33,306 nucleotides of DNA from a virus (IMGVR_UViG_3300043331_000398:1-33306), one strand, 5' to 3'; positions 23,630-30,877 are shown, counted from the first letter of the stretch. A program made the numbers and translations. The notes: generated from the sequence alone by a model not told the origin.

Positions 23630-24064
23630 ATGTTAGTTCCTATAAATATTAATAGGCTTCACCCGGATGCCATTATTCCTACATATGCTCACCCAGGAGA
23701 TGCTGGGGCAGATCTTTATGCAGTAGAGAGTTATTTAATTACACCAGGAAGGCGAGTTCTGATTCCTACAGGAATTGCTATCGCTATCCCAGAAGGCTAT
23801 GTAGGATTGATTCATCCTCGTTCTGGATTAGCCTGGAAGCAAGGTTTAACTGTAACCAATGCTCCAGGGACAATTGATTCAGGATATCGCGGAGAAATTC
23901 TAGTTAATGTTATTAACCTTGGTCAATTAACAATAGAGGTTGAAAAGGGTGATCGTATCGCACAGCTAGTATTCCAGGAGGTTTGCACCGGAGAGTTCTT
24001 CGAGGTAGCTGATCTGGATGAAGCTGTTCGTGGCGATAACGGATTCGGATCTACAGGAGATTGA
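23630..24064 (+). CDS. dut: dUTPase
   Basis: The product is 144 residues, starting directly after the sigma stop. All five motifs of trimeric dUTPases are present: HPGDAGADLYA (near 21-31), HPRSGLAWKQGL (near 64), APGTIDSGYRGEI (near 80), GDRIAQLVF (near 106) and the C-terminal RGDNGFGSTGD. The enzyme hydrolyses dUTP to dUMP and diphosphate. This keeps uracil out of phage DNA and feeds thymidylate synthesis. It fits the nucleotide metabolism and replication role of the surrounding genes, including the deaminase at 30159. Confidence 0.95.
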   Translation: MLVPININRLHPDAIIPTYAHPGDAGADLYAVESYLITPGRRVLIPTGIAIAIPEGYVGLIHPRSGLAWKQGLTVTNAPGTIDSGYRGEILVNVINLGQLTIEVEKGDRIAQLVFQEVCTGEFFEVADLDEAVRGDNGFGSTGD

Positions 24065-24065
24065 T

Positions 24066-24332
24066 ATGGGCAGACTTAAAAGTAAAAAGAGCGTTCCAGC
24101 ATTTAATAAGCCTCGTATTGAAGTAGGTGGCAGTATAAACCGCGAGTGGAGACAAACCTCAGCCATCGATCTAGTTGAAGGTGATACGATTGCTGGCGCA
24201 GGGCTTGTAGTCAAGGCAACTGTAGCGTATGATCCTTACAAGGTAGTCGTACACGCGGGGTACCCGGAATCTAAGATGTGGGTATATAACGCTTGGGATG
24301 AAGTATTGGCTTTTGTTAGAAAGGATAATTAA
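24066..24332 (+). CDS. Hypothetical protein
   Basis: The product is 88 residues from ATG 24066, with AGGAG at 24056 inside the dUTPase end. It has a basic start (MGRLKSKKS) and a beta-rich centre (EGDTIAGAGLVVKATVAYDP). Near the end is an aromatic helix, MWVYNAWDEVLAFVRKD. No family recognised. It sits in a tight chain between dUTPase and the helicase and overlaps the helicase start by one base (TAATG), so it is likely co-expressed with the replication genes. Confidence 0.6.
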   Translation: MGRLKSKKSVPAFNKPRIEVGGSINREWRQTSAIDLVEGDTIAGAGLVVKATVAYDPYKVVVHAGYPESKMWVYNAWDEVLAFVRKDN

Positions 24333-25813
24333 TGGCTCGTAGCGCATTAGATCACAGCAAGGTAGTTTTAGGAGCTGTACTATCTAATAGCAAGCCAAAG
24401 AGGGACCGAGAAGATCTGCTAAGTAGGTTGACTTCTCAGTTGACTGAAGTTCATTTCCCAGACCTGCATTACAAAAATCTTTATCTGATTTTAGATAGGT
24501 ACTTTGAAGGTTATGGTACTGTAATTCCTCGTGCTACTCTCGAAGAGATGTTGGTCAAGAGAAAACTTGATACAGCCAAAGTAGCTTTGTATCTGGAAAT
24601 GTATGATGCACTCGCTAAGTCTGAGGTAGAACCCTCAGATTTCAAGTGGAGCATGGATCAGCTTAAAGAAATTGCAGCAGAGAAGAAAACAGCAGAAGCT
24701 ATTACTACGGGTATGGAGATTCTTACTCGTGGAGCTAAAGGCAAAAAGAATGAGGATCTGCTAGGCCATAAAGATGCTCGTCTGCATGTTCTTGAGAGAT
24801 TTGCTGAGATTGATCGTGAACTTTCTATGCAAGAGTCACCAGAAGGTGATGCTCGAATGGAAGGTGATGAAATTTTAGCAGAATTCAATGAGCCTAGAGG
24901 TCAAGGTGGTATCAAATTTGGTATTCCAGATCTTGATGCCAAGGTTAATGGTCTTCAGCCAGGTGAGCTTGATCTTATTGTAGGTTATTCATCTTCTGGT
25001 AAAACCACTCTTGCGACTATTCAGTTAGCTTGGTCAGCAGCTATTCAGCAAGGCAAGAATGTTGTTATTCTGACTTCTGAAACTCTACGTCCGCAGGTTA
25101 GGCGTAAGTTGATTTGTCGTCATTCTATGCTAGCAGAATTCGGTCTTGAGTCTGGTATTAATTCTCGACACCTTAAGGCTGGTCGTGACAGTGGTTTGAT
25201 GACTCCTGAAGAGTTGCGAGCACTTCCTGCCGTTATCGATGATTTTACTAAGAATCCTAATTACGGTAAGCTGATTATCGTACAGGTTCCTCGTGGTGCA
25301 ACTATCGCTACGTGTGAAGGCAAACTATTACGTTACCAGCGTGAATTTCAAGTAGACTTAGGAATCATAGATTATCTAGCTCTATTGAAGCCTGACCGCA
25401 GATTTACCTCACGTCGAGAGGAGCTTGCAGCAACTATTCAAGAAGGTAAGCAGATGGCTACTACCTTCGATGATGGTAGGGGAATTCCTATCGTATCTCC
25501 ATGGCAGACATCTCGTGACTCCTGGAAAGAGGCTCAGCAGGTGGGGTATTACAACTCTTCAGCGCTAGCTGAGACCGCAGAAGCCACATCAACTTCTGAT
25601 GTAGTAATTACTCTACTAGAGCCTAAAGAAAATGAATCTCGCTACGCTCAGATCAAAGCTCAGGTAGTCAAGAACCGTGACGGTGAGAAGTCTATGGGTA
25701 TCGATCTTATGGTGGATTATGCTACAAGTTACTGGTCTGCTGAGCGCAGAATTGAGAACAACATGGATAATATGCTTCTGAACAGCGGCTCAGGTATGTT
25801 TGGAATGATGTAG
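24332..25813 (+). CDS. DnaB-like replicative helicase
   Basis: The product is 493 residues. An N-terminal helical domain (about 1-170) resembles the DnaB N-terminal collar. The RecA-like core begins with GIPDLDAKVNGLQPGELDLI. Walker A is GYSSSGKTT (218-226) and Walker B is IIDYLAL (near 345). SEVVIT-like SDVVITLLEP and AQVVKNRDGE near the end match the last core motifs. It would form a ring that unwinds DNA ahead of the polymerase. The primase zinc domain and clamp loader genes downstream complete a phage replication set. Confidence 0.85.
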   Translation: MARSALDHSKVVLGAVLSNSKPKRDREDLLSRLTSQLTEVHFPDLHYKNLYLILDRYFEGYGTVIPRATLEEMLVKRKLDTAKVALYLEMYDALAKSEVEPSDFKWSMDQLKEIAAEKKTAEAITTGMEILTRGAKGKKNEDLLGHKDARLHVLERFAEIDRELSMQESPEGDARMEGDEILAEFNEPRGQGGIKFGIPDLDAKVNGLQPGELDLIVGYSSSGKTTLATIQLAWSAAIQQGKNVVILTSETLRPQVRRKLICRHSMLAEFGLESGINSRHLKAGRDSGLMTPEELRALPAVIDDFTKNPNYGKLIIVQVPRGATIATCEGKLLRYQREFQVDLGIIDYLALLKPDRRFTSRREELAATIQEGKQMATTFDDGRGIPIVSPWQTSRDSWKEAQQVGYYNSSALAETAEATSTSDVVITLLEPKENESRYAQIKAQVVKNRDGEKSMGIDLMVDYATSYWSAERRIENNMDNMLLNSGSGMFGMM

Positions 25814-25815
25814 TA

Positions 25816-25823
25816 CCCGATAA
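25816..25823 (+). promoter_or_regulatory. Candidate sigma-28-type -10 element CCCGATAA
   Basis: Seven of eight bases match GCCGATAA, three bases after the helicase stop codon. TATG lies about 19 bases upstream as a possible -35. The expected start is near 25829, giving a short leader before ATG 25863. Confidence 0.45.
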
Positions 25824-25862
25824 TATCGATAGTACATGTGCCGCCTGAAAGGGGCTATAGAT

Positions 25863-26066
25863 ATGGAAACATTAGTTAGTACAGATCGTTGTGACCGTTG
25901 CGGAGCCCAGGCATACGTAAGGGTTAATAATGGAGAACTAGAATTAGATTTTTGCGGGCACCATTACACTAAACTTGCAGAAGATTTGGATTCTCAAGGA
26001 TTTATGATTGCTATAGATACCCGAGATCTACTTACTCGCCGTGCAGTTGGTGCTGAGGTAAGCTGA
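25863..26066 (+). CDS. DUF7455-like cysteine protein
   Basis: The product is 67 residues from ATG 25863. The upstream in-frame ATG 25836 would add residues with no ribosome site, whereas AAAGGGG precedes the chosen start. The sequence begins METLVSTDRCDRCGAQAYVR and continues to FCGHHY. This matches DUF7455, a small family of actinobacteria and their phages, and is the best single clue to host group. The Cys pair and the C-x-H-H likely bind zinc. Function unknown. It lies directly behind a candidate phage-sigma promoter. Confidence 0.75.
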   Translation: METLVSTDRCDRCGAQAYVRVNNGELELDFCGHHYTKLAEDLDSQGFMIAIDTRDLLTRRAVGAEVS

Positions 26067-26076
26067 GGAAAATAAA

Positions 26077-26649
26077 TTGTTGCGTCAGAATAGATCATGG
26101 ATCGACTTAGCTAATGAAAAAATTAGTATAACTGACGTTTTAACAACTCTTGGAATATATGTACCTACCAACGTCAAAGGTGGTGGGAGCAGAAAGGTGC
26201 ATTGCCCCTTCGGCTTCTACCACTCAGACGGTGGACTTTCCAAGGCGATGAGAGTATACTTACAATCTAATACAGTGTACTGTTTCTCATGCAGTAAACG
26301 TTACGGGCCTGTGGCTTTAGCGGCTGCAAAGTGGGATTGCTCCTGGGATAATGCTGCCTTCAGGTTACTGGAGGACTCAGGTTACAAGCCTAAGAGTATT
26401 AAAGAGCGTTGGGCAGAAGCTACTGCTGTGTCAGGGGAAGAGCCTCCTGACACTCTAGCCCTAGCTGAGGCTTTAAAAACCTATTGCTCAGGAATAAGCT
26501 CTGATTGGGACATCAGGCAGCTTGATGGAGATGTTGCCAGTACACTAGATAGTTGCTTAAAGTTACTTGATTCTGTTAAAACAGATGAGAGCGCTCTTAA
26601 GTGGTTGAAAACTTGTAAAGTTGTCATGGCTAGAAAGCTGGAAGCATGA
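26077..26649 (+). CDS. Primase zinc-binding (CHC2-like) domain protein
   Basis: The product is 190 residues from TTG 26077 with GAGGAA upstream; the next TTG is also possible. A zinc finger of the DnaG N-terminal type is formed by C43, H49, C69 and C72 (HCPFGFYHS, then VYCFSCS). In DnaG this domain helps choose the primer start site. No Toprim polymerase domain follows in this frame or in the genes after it. The protein may work with a host or distant phage primase, or as a priming accessory. The rest is helical and unassigned. Confidence 0.7.
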   Translation: MLRQNRSWIDLANEKISITDVLTTLGIYVPTNVKGGGSRKVHCPFGFYHSDGGLSKAMRVYLQSNTVYCFSCSKRYGPVALAAAKWDCSWDNAAFRLLEDSGYKPKSIKERWAEATAVSGEEPPDTLALAEALKTYCSGISSDWDIRQLDGDVASTLDSCLKLLDSVKTDESALKWLKTCKVVMARKLEA

Positions 26650-26843
26650 TGTCTCTAGATGAGCAAATTGATTTAGAAGTTAAGATGTATGTAGGGTATT
26701 GTGAAGCTGCTGCTCGCCACGATGCTTATGAGCAGCAGTATCGAATGTTAGCTCATGGTATCTTCTATCATATTCAGGAGCTGCGTTCCACAAAGAAGCA
26801 AAGCACACTCGGAAGAGTTATTCTACCGATTTCTTCTATGTAG
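26646..26843 (+). CDS. Small hypothetical protein
   Basis: The product is 65 residues from ATG 26646, or 64 from the adjacent ATG 26649. Both overlap the primase gene end. Residues 4-48 are probably two helices (DEQIDLEVKMYVGYCEAAAR, then QQYRMLAHGIFYHIQEL). No recognised family. Overlap with the upstream gene suggests coupled translation. Confidence 0.55.
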   Translation: MMSLDEQIDLEVKMYVGYCEAAARHDAYEQQYRMLAHGIFYHIQELRSTKKQSTLGRVILPISSM

Positions 26844-26852
26844 CAGAAGCTA
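26839..26852 (+). other. Small hairpin between genes
   Basis: GTAGC and GCTAC pair around a four-base AGAA loop, overlapping the stop of the small gene and lying just before the AGAGG site of the next gene. It has no T-tract. It may affect coupling between the two genes. Confidence 0.35.
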
Positions 26853-26870
26853 CTAAGAAAGAGGTGGATT

Positions 26871-27254
26871 ATGGCACAAGCAGATAAGTGGCACGAAACT
26901 AGAAAGGCTCGTATGGATTCTCTGTTCTCAGGAACTAAATTCCGTGTTGTAGAGGAAGTGAGATCAGATGAGCCTTTAGCTACGCCTTTAGGTTATAAGG
27001 TTAAGAATGGGTATAGGTTGACATCTACCGATGGAACTTCAAACATTGTTGTCGGTAAGACCTTGCTACGAACTCTTGATGCAGAGTACAATGCTATCGA
27101 AGAGATGCCTGAACCTAAGAGGCGCGGCCGTCCTCGTAAGCAACCTATCGAACAGGCTGAGGATTGGGCATCTAGAGATATTCCTAATGATGCTGAACAG
27201 ATTACCCAGCCAGGACCAACATATACTAATCCCAACGCAAATGAAAGCCTTTAG
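26871..27254 (+). CDS. Hypothetical protein with AT-hook-like motif
   Basis: The product is 127 residues from ATG 26871 with AGAGG upstream. The N-terminal 70 residues look like a small beta fold (SLFSGTKFRVVEEV, then GYRLTSTDGTSNIVVGKTLL). KRRGRPRKQP at about residues 83-92 is a typical AT-hook core (RGRP), which binds the minor groove of AT-rich DNA. The tail is polar. Position among replication genes suggests a DNA-binding accessory, perhaps at an origin, but this is inference. Confidence 0.6.
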   Translation: MAQADKWHETRKARMDSLFSGTKFRVVEEVRSDEPLATPLGYKVKNGYRLTSTDGTSNIVVGKTLLRTLDAEYNAIEEMPEPKRRGRPRKQPIEQAEDWASRDIPNDAEQITQPGPTYTNPNANESL

Positions 27255-27264
27255 GAGTTTATAA

Positions 27265-28050
27265 GTGCTTGTAGGACACGAGGGGGTAATTGGAGCATTA
27301 AGCTCACAGTTACCCCCTGTTTCTATCATTACCGGGCCTCCGTCTGTAGGTAAGCGTATGGTCGGCATCTATGCTGCAATGGTTCATAATGTAGCGCGAG
27401 TAGACTTTACTGAAGTTAGTAATCTTACAGTTGCTGAAGCTACTAGGGTTAAGCAGTTCATGAGTGTCAGTCCTATGCAGACATTGAAATATGCACTCAT
27501 AGATTTGGATGGATCATCTACTGCTGCAATCAATGATCTGCTGAAGACTCTGGAAGAGCCTCCAAGCTATGCCAGATTTACGCTAATTAGCTCAAGTAAG
27601 CTACCGGCTACCATACTGACCAGAGGCCATAAATACCGTGTAGGCTTGCTAAAAACAAATGAGTTAGAGCAAATTCTTCTCAATAAAGGATTACCTGCCG
27701 AAGATGCTAAAAGGTTTTCCACCTTCGGCAGAGTAGATTTAGCAATGAACGCCTACAACGATGTAGCAGCCAAGGCTAGTGCTATTACAATACTTCAAGC
27801 TGCGGCTAGCGGAGATTATGAACTTTTTTGTCAAGCTTGCAAGGCAATAGATGAAAATTCTGCTAGAATGATATTAGTAGCACTGGAGGAGTCAGCATCT
27901 CAGAGTTGGAAGTTGTTTAAGCCAGAGTATTTAGAGGTGTTCGGTAAAAGGCCAGCAGCTATGAAAATCTTAGCTGCATGGAGTGCTATATCTACTGCCA
28001 GACCACAACTAGCGGTGAGAGCCGCACTAGAATCAGTATTGAAAGGTTGA
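27265..28050 (+). CDS. Clamp loader AAA+ subunit (delta-prime/gamma-like)
   Basis: The product is 261 residues from GTG 27265 with TAGGAG upstream. The AAA+ core has GPPSVGKR in the P-loop position (near 24-31), where the usual Ser/Thr after Lys is Arg. ALIDLDG occupies the Walker B place. NDLLKTLEEPPSYARFTLIS is the clamp loader signature. LTRGHKY stands where bacterial subunits have the SRC motif. It is shorter than host DnaX (260 versus over 400 residues) and resembles delta-prime. It should help load a sliding clamp, together with the delta-like protein two genes later. Confidence 0.8.
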   Translation: MLVGHEGVIGALSSQLPPVSIITGPPSVGKRMVGIYAAMVHNVARVDFTEVSNLTVAEATRVKQFMSVSPMQTLKYALIDLDGSSTAAINDLLKTLEEPPSYARFTLISSSKLPATILTRGHKYRVGLLKTNELEQILLNKGLPAEDAKRFSTFGRVDLAMNAYNDVAAKASAITILQAAASGDYELFCQACKAIDENSARMILVALEESASQSWKLFKPEYLEVFGKRPAAMKILAAWSAISTARPQLAVRAALESVLKG

Positions 28051-28051
28051 C

Positions 28052-28381
28052 ATGTCAGACGAAGAAAGAACTGTAGGAGAATTCCTAGCAGACAAACAAG
28101 CAGCACTAAAAGAGATTAAAGATCTTCAGCAAGCTAATATCAATAAAATCAACGCATTAGCTAGATCAGGTAAAGGTGTCGATCCTACGATGCTAGCAAA
28201 TCTTAAGATCGACTTGATTGTAGAGATGTTCTTGGATGAAAACTCTAAATTGGTTTATGTAAGAAATCTTGAAATTGCCATTCGTGAGCAACTAGATGCG
28301 GCACTTGCTGAAGTTCGTAATGGTTTGGTACAAAAGCCTTCTACCCTTCTAATTCCAGGGAGGCCAGGCGTCGGCCTATGA
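28052..28381 (+). CDS. Hypothetical helical protein
   Basis: The product is 109 residues from ATG 28052 with GAAAGG upstream. It is mostly helical and charged (EFLADKQAALKEIKDLQQAN, later LEIAIREQLDAALAEVRNGL), ending in a proline- and glycine-rich tail. It lies between the two clamp loader genes and overlaps the second by four bases, so a role in that complex is possible. Family not recognised. Confidence 0.55.
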   Translation: MSDEERTVGEFLADKQAALKEIKDLQQANINKINALARSGKGVDPTMLANLKIDLIVEMFLDENSKLVYVRNLEIAIREQLDAALAEVRNGLVQKPSTLLIPGRPGVGL

Positions 28382-29328
28382 ATTTCAATCAGTGGAGAGC
28401 ACATGCCGACAAAGGTTCAGTAGCTAGAATTACATATGTCTGTGGTGATCAGCCAGCTTTAGTAGAATTGGTTGTTGATGACATCAAAAAAATTCTCGAT
28501 GTGCCAGTTATTGATTATGTAGAAGTATCTTCAGTAGAGGCATTTTGGGAAATCTCTAGCCAATATCCTTTGAAGGCAGGAGCTAACAGGCTTACTGTTG
28601 TACGAGATGCTGAGTTAATTGTTGATTGGAGCTACTTGAGTGAGTGGATCGAATACTCTCGCAGCATTCCAAACAACTATATTATATTCGTAGCATCTCA
28701 AGCTGATGCTCCAGCAGTATTCACAAAAGGGAAAAAGCAAGGATATCAAGAGCATATTGAACTTATCCGTACTAAGGGTAAATTCATAAAGTGCTCTACT
28801 CCTAATGATGAAGATCTTGTAAAGTGGATTCAAACATACGGCTTGAATCCAGCGGTTGCTGAGCATTTAGTGGAACGCACATCTGGTGACGTTACTACTA
28901 TTTTGAATGTTCTTCGTAAGGTTCATATTTGGAATGGTTCCCCCAGCTCTAAAGCTATTGATTTATTGTGCGAAGAGCTGGCGTTAGACCCGTTTTCAGA
29001 TTATCTGATACTCAAGGATAAGAAAAACGCTTACCTAGCGCTACAGAATATGTCAGAATCAGAAAGAGCTAAAATTATATCACAGCTAGATTATAGACTT
29101 GACATGCTGATGGAGATAGGCAAGCATGTACGTAGGCGTGCATATGATGGTGACATCGCAGCTAATACAGGAATCAAGATATTCCTGATCAAAAGATTCA
29201 AGTCAGCCGTCAAAGACTACGACAACAATAAGATCAAATACCATCGACAACTTCTGGCTGTTATTGATGCAGCCTGGAGAGATGGTAATCGTACAGGAGT
29301 TATGGAATCTCTCATAGCTTTGTGGTAA
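28378..29328 (+). CDS. DNA polymerase III delta-like clamp loader subunit
   Basis: The product is 316 residues, starting within an ATGA overlap. It follows the HolA plan: ITYVCGDQPALVELVVDDI at the N-terminus, NRLTVVRDAELIVDWSYL near residues 83-100, then CSTPNDEDLVKWIQTYGL and LVERTSGDVTTILNVLRKV. A helical C-terminal domain for ring assembly follows. HolA-type subunits open the sliding clamp. Its presence with a delta-prime-like partner suggests the phage brings its own loader for a clamp encoded outside this window or by the host. Confidence 0.75.
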   Translation: MNFNQWRAHADKGSVARITYVCGDQPALVELVVDDIKKILDVPVIDYVEVSSVEAFWEISSQYPLKAGANRLTVVRDAELIVDWSYLSEWIEYSRSIPNNYIIFVASQADAPAVFTKGKKQGYQEHIELIRTKGKFIKCSTPNDEDLVKWIQTYGLNPAVAEHLVERTSGDVTTILNVLRKVHIWNGSPSSKAIDLLCEELALDPFSDYLILKDKKNAYLALQNMSESERAKIISQLDYRLDMLMEIGKHVRRRAYDGDIAANTGIKIFLIKRFKSAVKDYDNNKIKYHRQLLAVIDAAWRDGNRTGVMESLIALW

Positions 29329-29345
29329 CCCTGAAAGTAACTCTT

Positions 29346-29353
29346 GCCGATAC
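29346..29353 (+). promoter_or_regulatory. Candidate sigma-28-type -10 element GCCGATAC
   Basis: Seven of eight bases match GCCGATAA, in the gap between the delta-like gene and the endonuclease gene. TAAC lies about 17 bases upstream. The expected start near 29360 leaves room for the AGAAGG site and ATG 29380. Confidence 0.5.
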
Positions 29354-29379
29354 ATATGGTAGAGAGAAGGGATCAGGTT

Positions 29380-29883
29380 ATGAGAGTCTGTAGGAAGTGC
29401 AATACTAGTAAGCCAGAGACAGAATTTTACAAAAACCCAAGCAAGTCTAATCCGAATAGACTCCGTGGCGACTGTAAACAATGTCACCAAGTGAAAACTG
29501 CGCACATAAAGCGAAAATTGAGTGAAGAAGCTAAAGCAAAAATGAGAGCGTATGGATTAATTAACGCTGATAAATTAAAAGATGCTAGGCTGCGCAGAGT
29601 ACAAGGTATTTCTATGGAGCAATATTTAATTTTGCTAGATAAGCAAAAAGGGGTTTGTGCTATATGTAATACGCCGCCTACCTCAAAAAAGGGGTTTGAC
29701 ATTGACCACGACCATACTTGCTGTAATAACTTAAACGCAAATAAGGCAGGATATGCCTGCGGAAAGTGTGTAAGAGGTTTGTTATGCCATAATTGTAATG
29801 TAGCCTTAGGTCACTTTAAAGATTCAGTACAACTATTAAGTAATGCAATTCATTACCTAAATCAAGGAAAAGTACTATGGTAA
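29380..29883 (+). CDS. Endonuclease VII-like HNH nuclease
   Basis: The product is 167 residues from ATG 29380 with AGAAGG upstream. The N-terminus is a zinc ribbon (C4, C7, C32, C35). The nuclease core has GVCAICN, FDIDHDH and VRGLLCHNCNVALGHF, the signature of the recombination endonuclease VII family, which resolves branched DNA before packaging. A homing endonuclease of the same fold is the alternative. The DNA looks more AT-rich than its neighbours, which could mean later acquisition. The candidate phage-sigma promoter fits a late function, as for T4 gene 49. Confidence 0.8.
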   Translation: MRVCRKCNTSKPETEFYKNPSKSNPNRLRGDCKQCHQVKTAHIKRKLSEEAKAKMRAYGLINADKLKDARLRRVQGISMEQYLILLDKQKGVCAICNTPPTSKKGFDIDHDHTCCNNLNANKAGYACGKCVRGLLCHNCNVALGHFKDSVQLLSNAIHYLNQGKVLW

Positions 29884-30149
29884 ATGTTGAAGAATCTTAT
29901 TGGAGTGCTGAACCTGATGAAGAGGTGGCAGGTCTGGCACTTATCGTATCAGGTGCTGTTGTCATAGGTTATGATATCCTTACTCCGCTAGCTGAACATC
30001 TTGTGAAGATTCATAATGCTTGGTGGGATGTTAAAGTTTGGGACTCATATTACGACAATATTGAATATTCTATCCTGATGGAATTAGAATCCTATTACAG
30101 AGCTAGCTCTGGCACCGAAGATGAGGACTTGCGCGAGCGAGGTCTGTAA
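29877..30149 (+). CDS. Hypothetical acidic protein
   Basis: The product is 90 residues from ATG 29877, overlapping the nuclease end. It has an acidic start, a hydrophobic stretch at about residues 18-38 (AGLALIVSGAVVIGYDILTP) that could be a single membrane segment or a buried helix, and aromatic residues (AWWDVKVWDSYYDN). Family not recognised. Confidence 0.55.
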   Translation: MVNVEESYWSAEPDEEVAGLALIVSGAVVIGYDILTPLAEHLVKIHNAWWDVKVWDSYYDNIEYSILMELESYYRASSGTEDEDLRERGL

Positions 30150-30158
30150 GCTAGACTC

Positions 30159-30539
30159 ATGCTCATGAGACGTCATGAGAACTTGATCCGCCGATCGATT
30201 AAGGTTGCCCAGCGTAGCACGTATCGTTGGAAGCATGGAGCAGTAGTAGCTAAGGGAAACAAGGTTATCGGGTTCGCACCTAACAAGTTTCGTAATCCTC
30301 CTACTGTTGATGAACATAACGTTAGTGTTCACGCTGAGGCAGCCGTAATCAAGGATCTTACTAAAATCGGAATCGAGCTTAAGGGAACCACTATTTATAT
30401 TGCCAGAGTTAATAATGCTGGCGAGTCTACCATTTCTCGTCCGTGCACTAATTGCATGAAGGCGATTGTGGATGCAGGCATTAAGGAAATCGTATACACC
30501 AATGAACTTGGTGGCTATAGTGTAGAAAGAGTTTACTAG
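30159..30539 (+). CDS. Cytidine/deoxycytidylate deaminase-like protein
   Basis: The product is 126 residues from ATG 30159; ATG 30165 is equally possible because neither has a clear ribosome site. The zinc site of the cytidine deaminase fold is complete: HAE at 58-60 and PCTNC at 95-99. An N-terminal helix and WKHGAVVAKGNKVIGFAPN lead into it. It would deaminate a cytosine nucleotide to its uracil form, and dUTPase at 23630 could act in the same pathway. The substrate (nucleoside, dCMP or polynucleotide) cannot be told from sequence. Confidence 0.8.
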   Translation: MLMRRHENLIRRSIKVAQRSTYRWKHGAVVAKGNKVIGFAPNKFRNPPTVDEHNVSVHAEAAVIKDLTKIGIELKGTTIYIARVNNAGESTISRPCTNCMKAIVDAGIKEIVYTNELGGYSVERVY

Positions 30540-30794
30540 ATGATTCTAGATATCATTGATGGCGACGACTGGAAGGTTGTCTACCTTGATGGTCATGTTG
30601 AGCATGCAGGTCACGACATTCCAGATTTCGTTTGGTCTGAGCTAGTACTCAAGCCGATCACTAGAGTACGTAGGTGGCAGATGGATATGTATGATATGTC
30701 TCCACCTGATGTATTTACAGCAGATTCAGACACTCTAAGCAATTATGGTATTACTCTTGTAGAGTCTACAGTTGCAGATTCTGCTGAAGTCTGA
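30540..30794 (+). CDS. Hypothetical protein
   Basis: The product is 84 residues, beginning directly after the deaminase stop. It has a strand-rich start (MILDIIDGDDWKVVYLDGHV) and later ITRVRRWQMDMYDMSPPD. It is acidic overall. No family recognised. Its last bases overlap the candidate promoter for the structured RNA and tRNA. Confidence 0.5.
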   Translation: MILDIIDGDDWKVVYLDGHVEHAGHDIPDFVWSELVLKPITRVRRWQMDMYDMSPPDVFTADSDTLSNYGITLVESTVADSAEV

Positions 30795-30800
30795 TAAGAT
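30772..30800 (+). promoter_or_regulatory. Sigma-70-like promoter TTGCAG-17-TAAGAT
   Basis: TTGCAG (30772-30777) and TAAGAT (30795-30800) are 17 bases apart. The expected start, near 30806-30807, coincides with the first base of the structured RNA that precedes the tRNA. Confidence 0.4.
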
Positions 30801-30806
30801 AGATTT

Positions 30807-30877
30807 GTCCCCGAAGGGGGTCAGCGACAGGTACCGGTTAGCTGACATAGGAGGACCCGGAAGGGTAGTTAGGGGAC
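30807..30877 (+). ncRNA. Structured RNA directly upstream of tRNA
   Basis: GTCCCC (30807-30812) pairs with GGGGAC (30872-30877) and encloses GTCAGC/GCTGAC (30820-30825, 30841-30846) and ACCC/GGGT (30855-30858, 30863-30866) with a GGAA tetraloop. A rival hairpin, CCCC (30809-30812) with GGGG (30816-30819), would use the same left strand, so two conformations are possible. It is not a tRNA fold. It lies four bases before the tRNA and no gene overlaps it. Confidence 0.5.

Noticed and set aside
26826-26833. ACCGATTT near the end of the 65-aa gene
   Set aside because: It matches only the CCGAT core, and the bases after it do not fit the AA end of the consensus.
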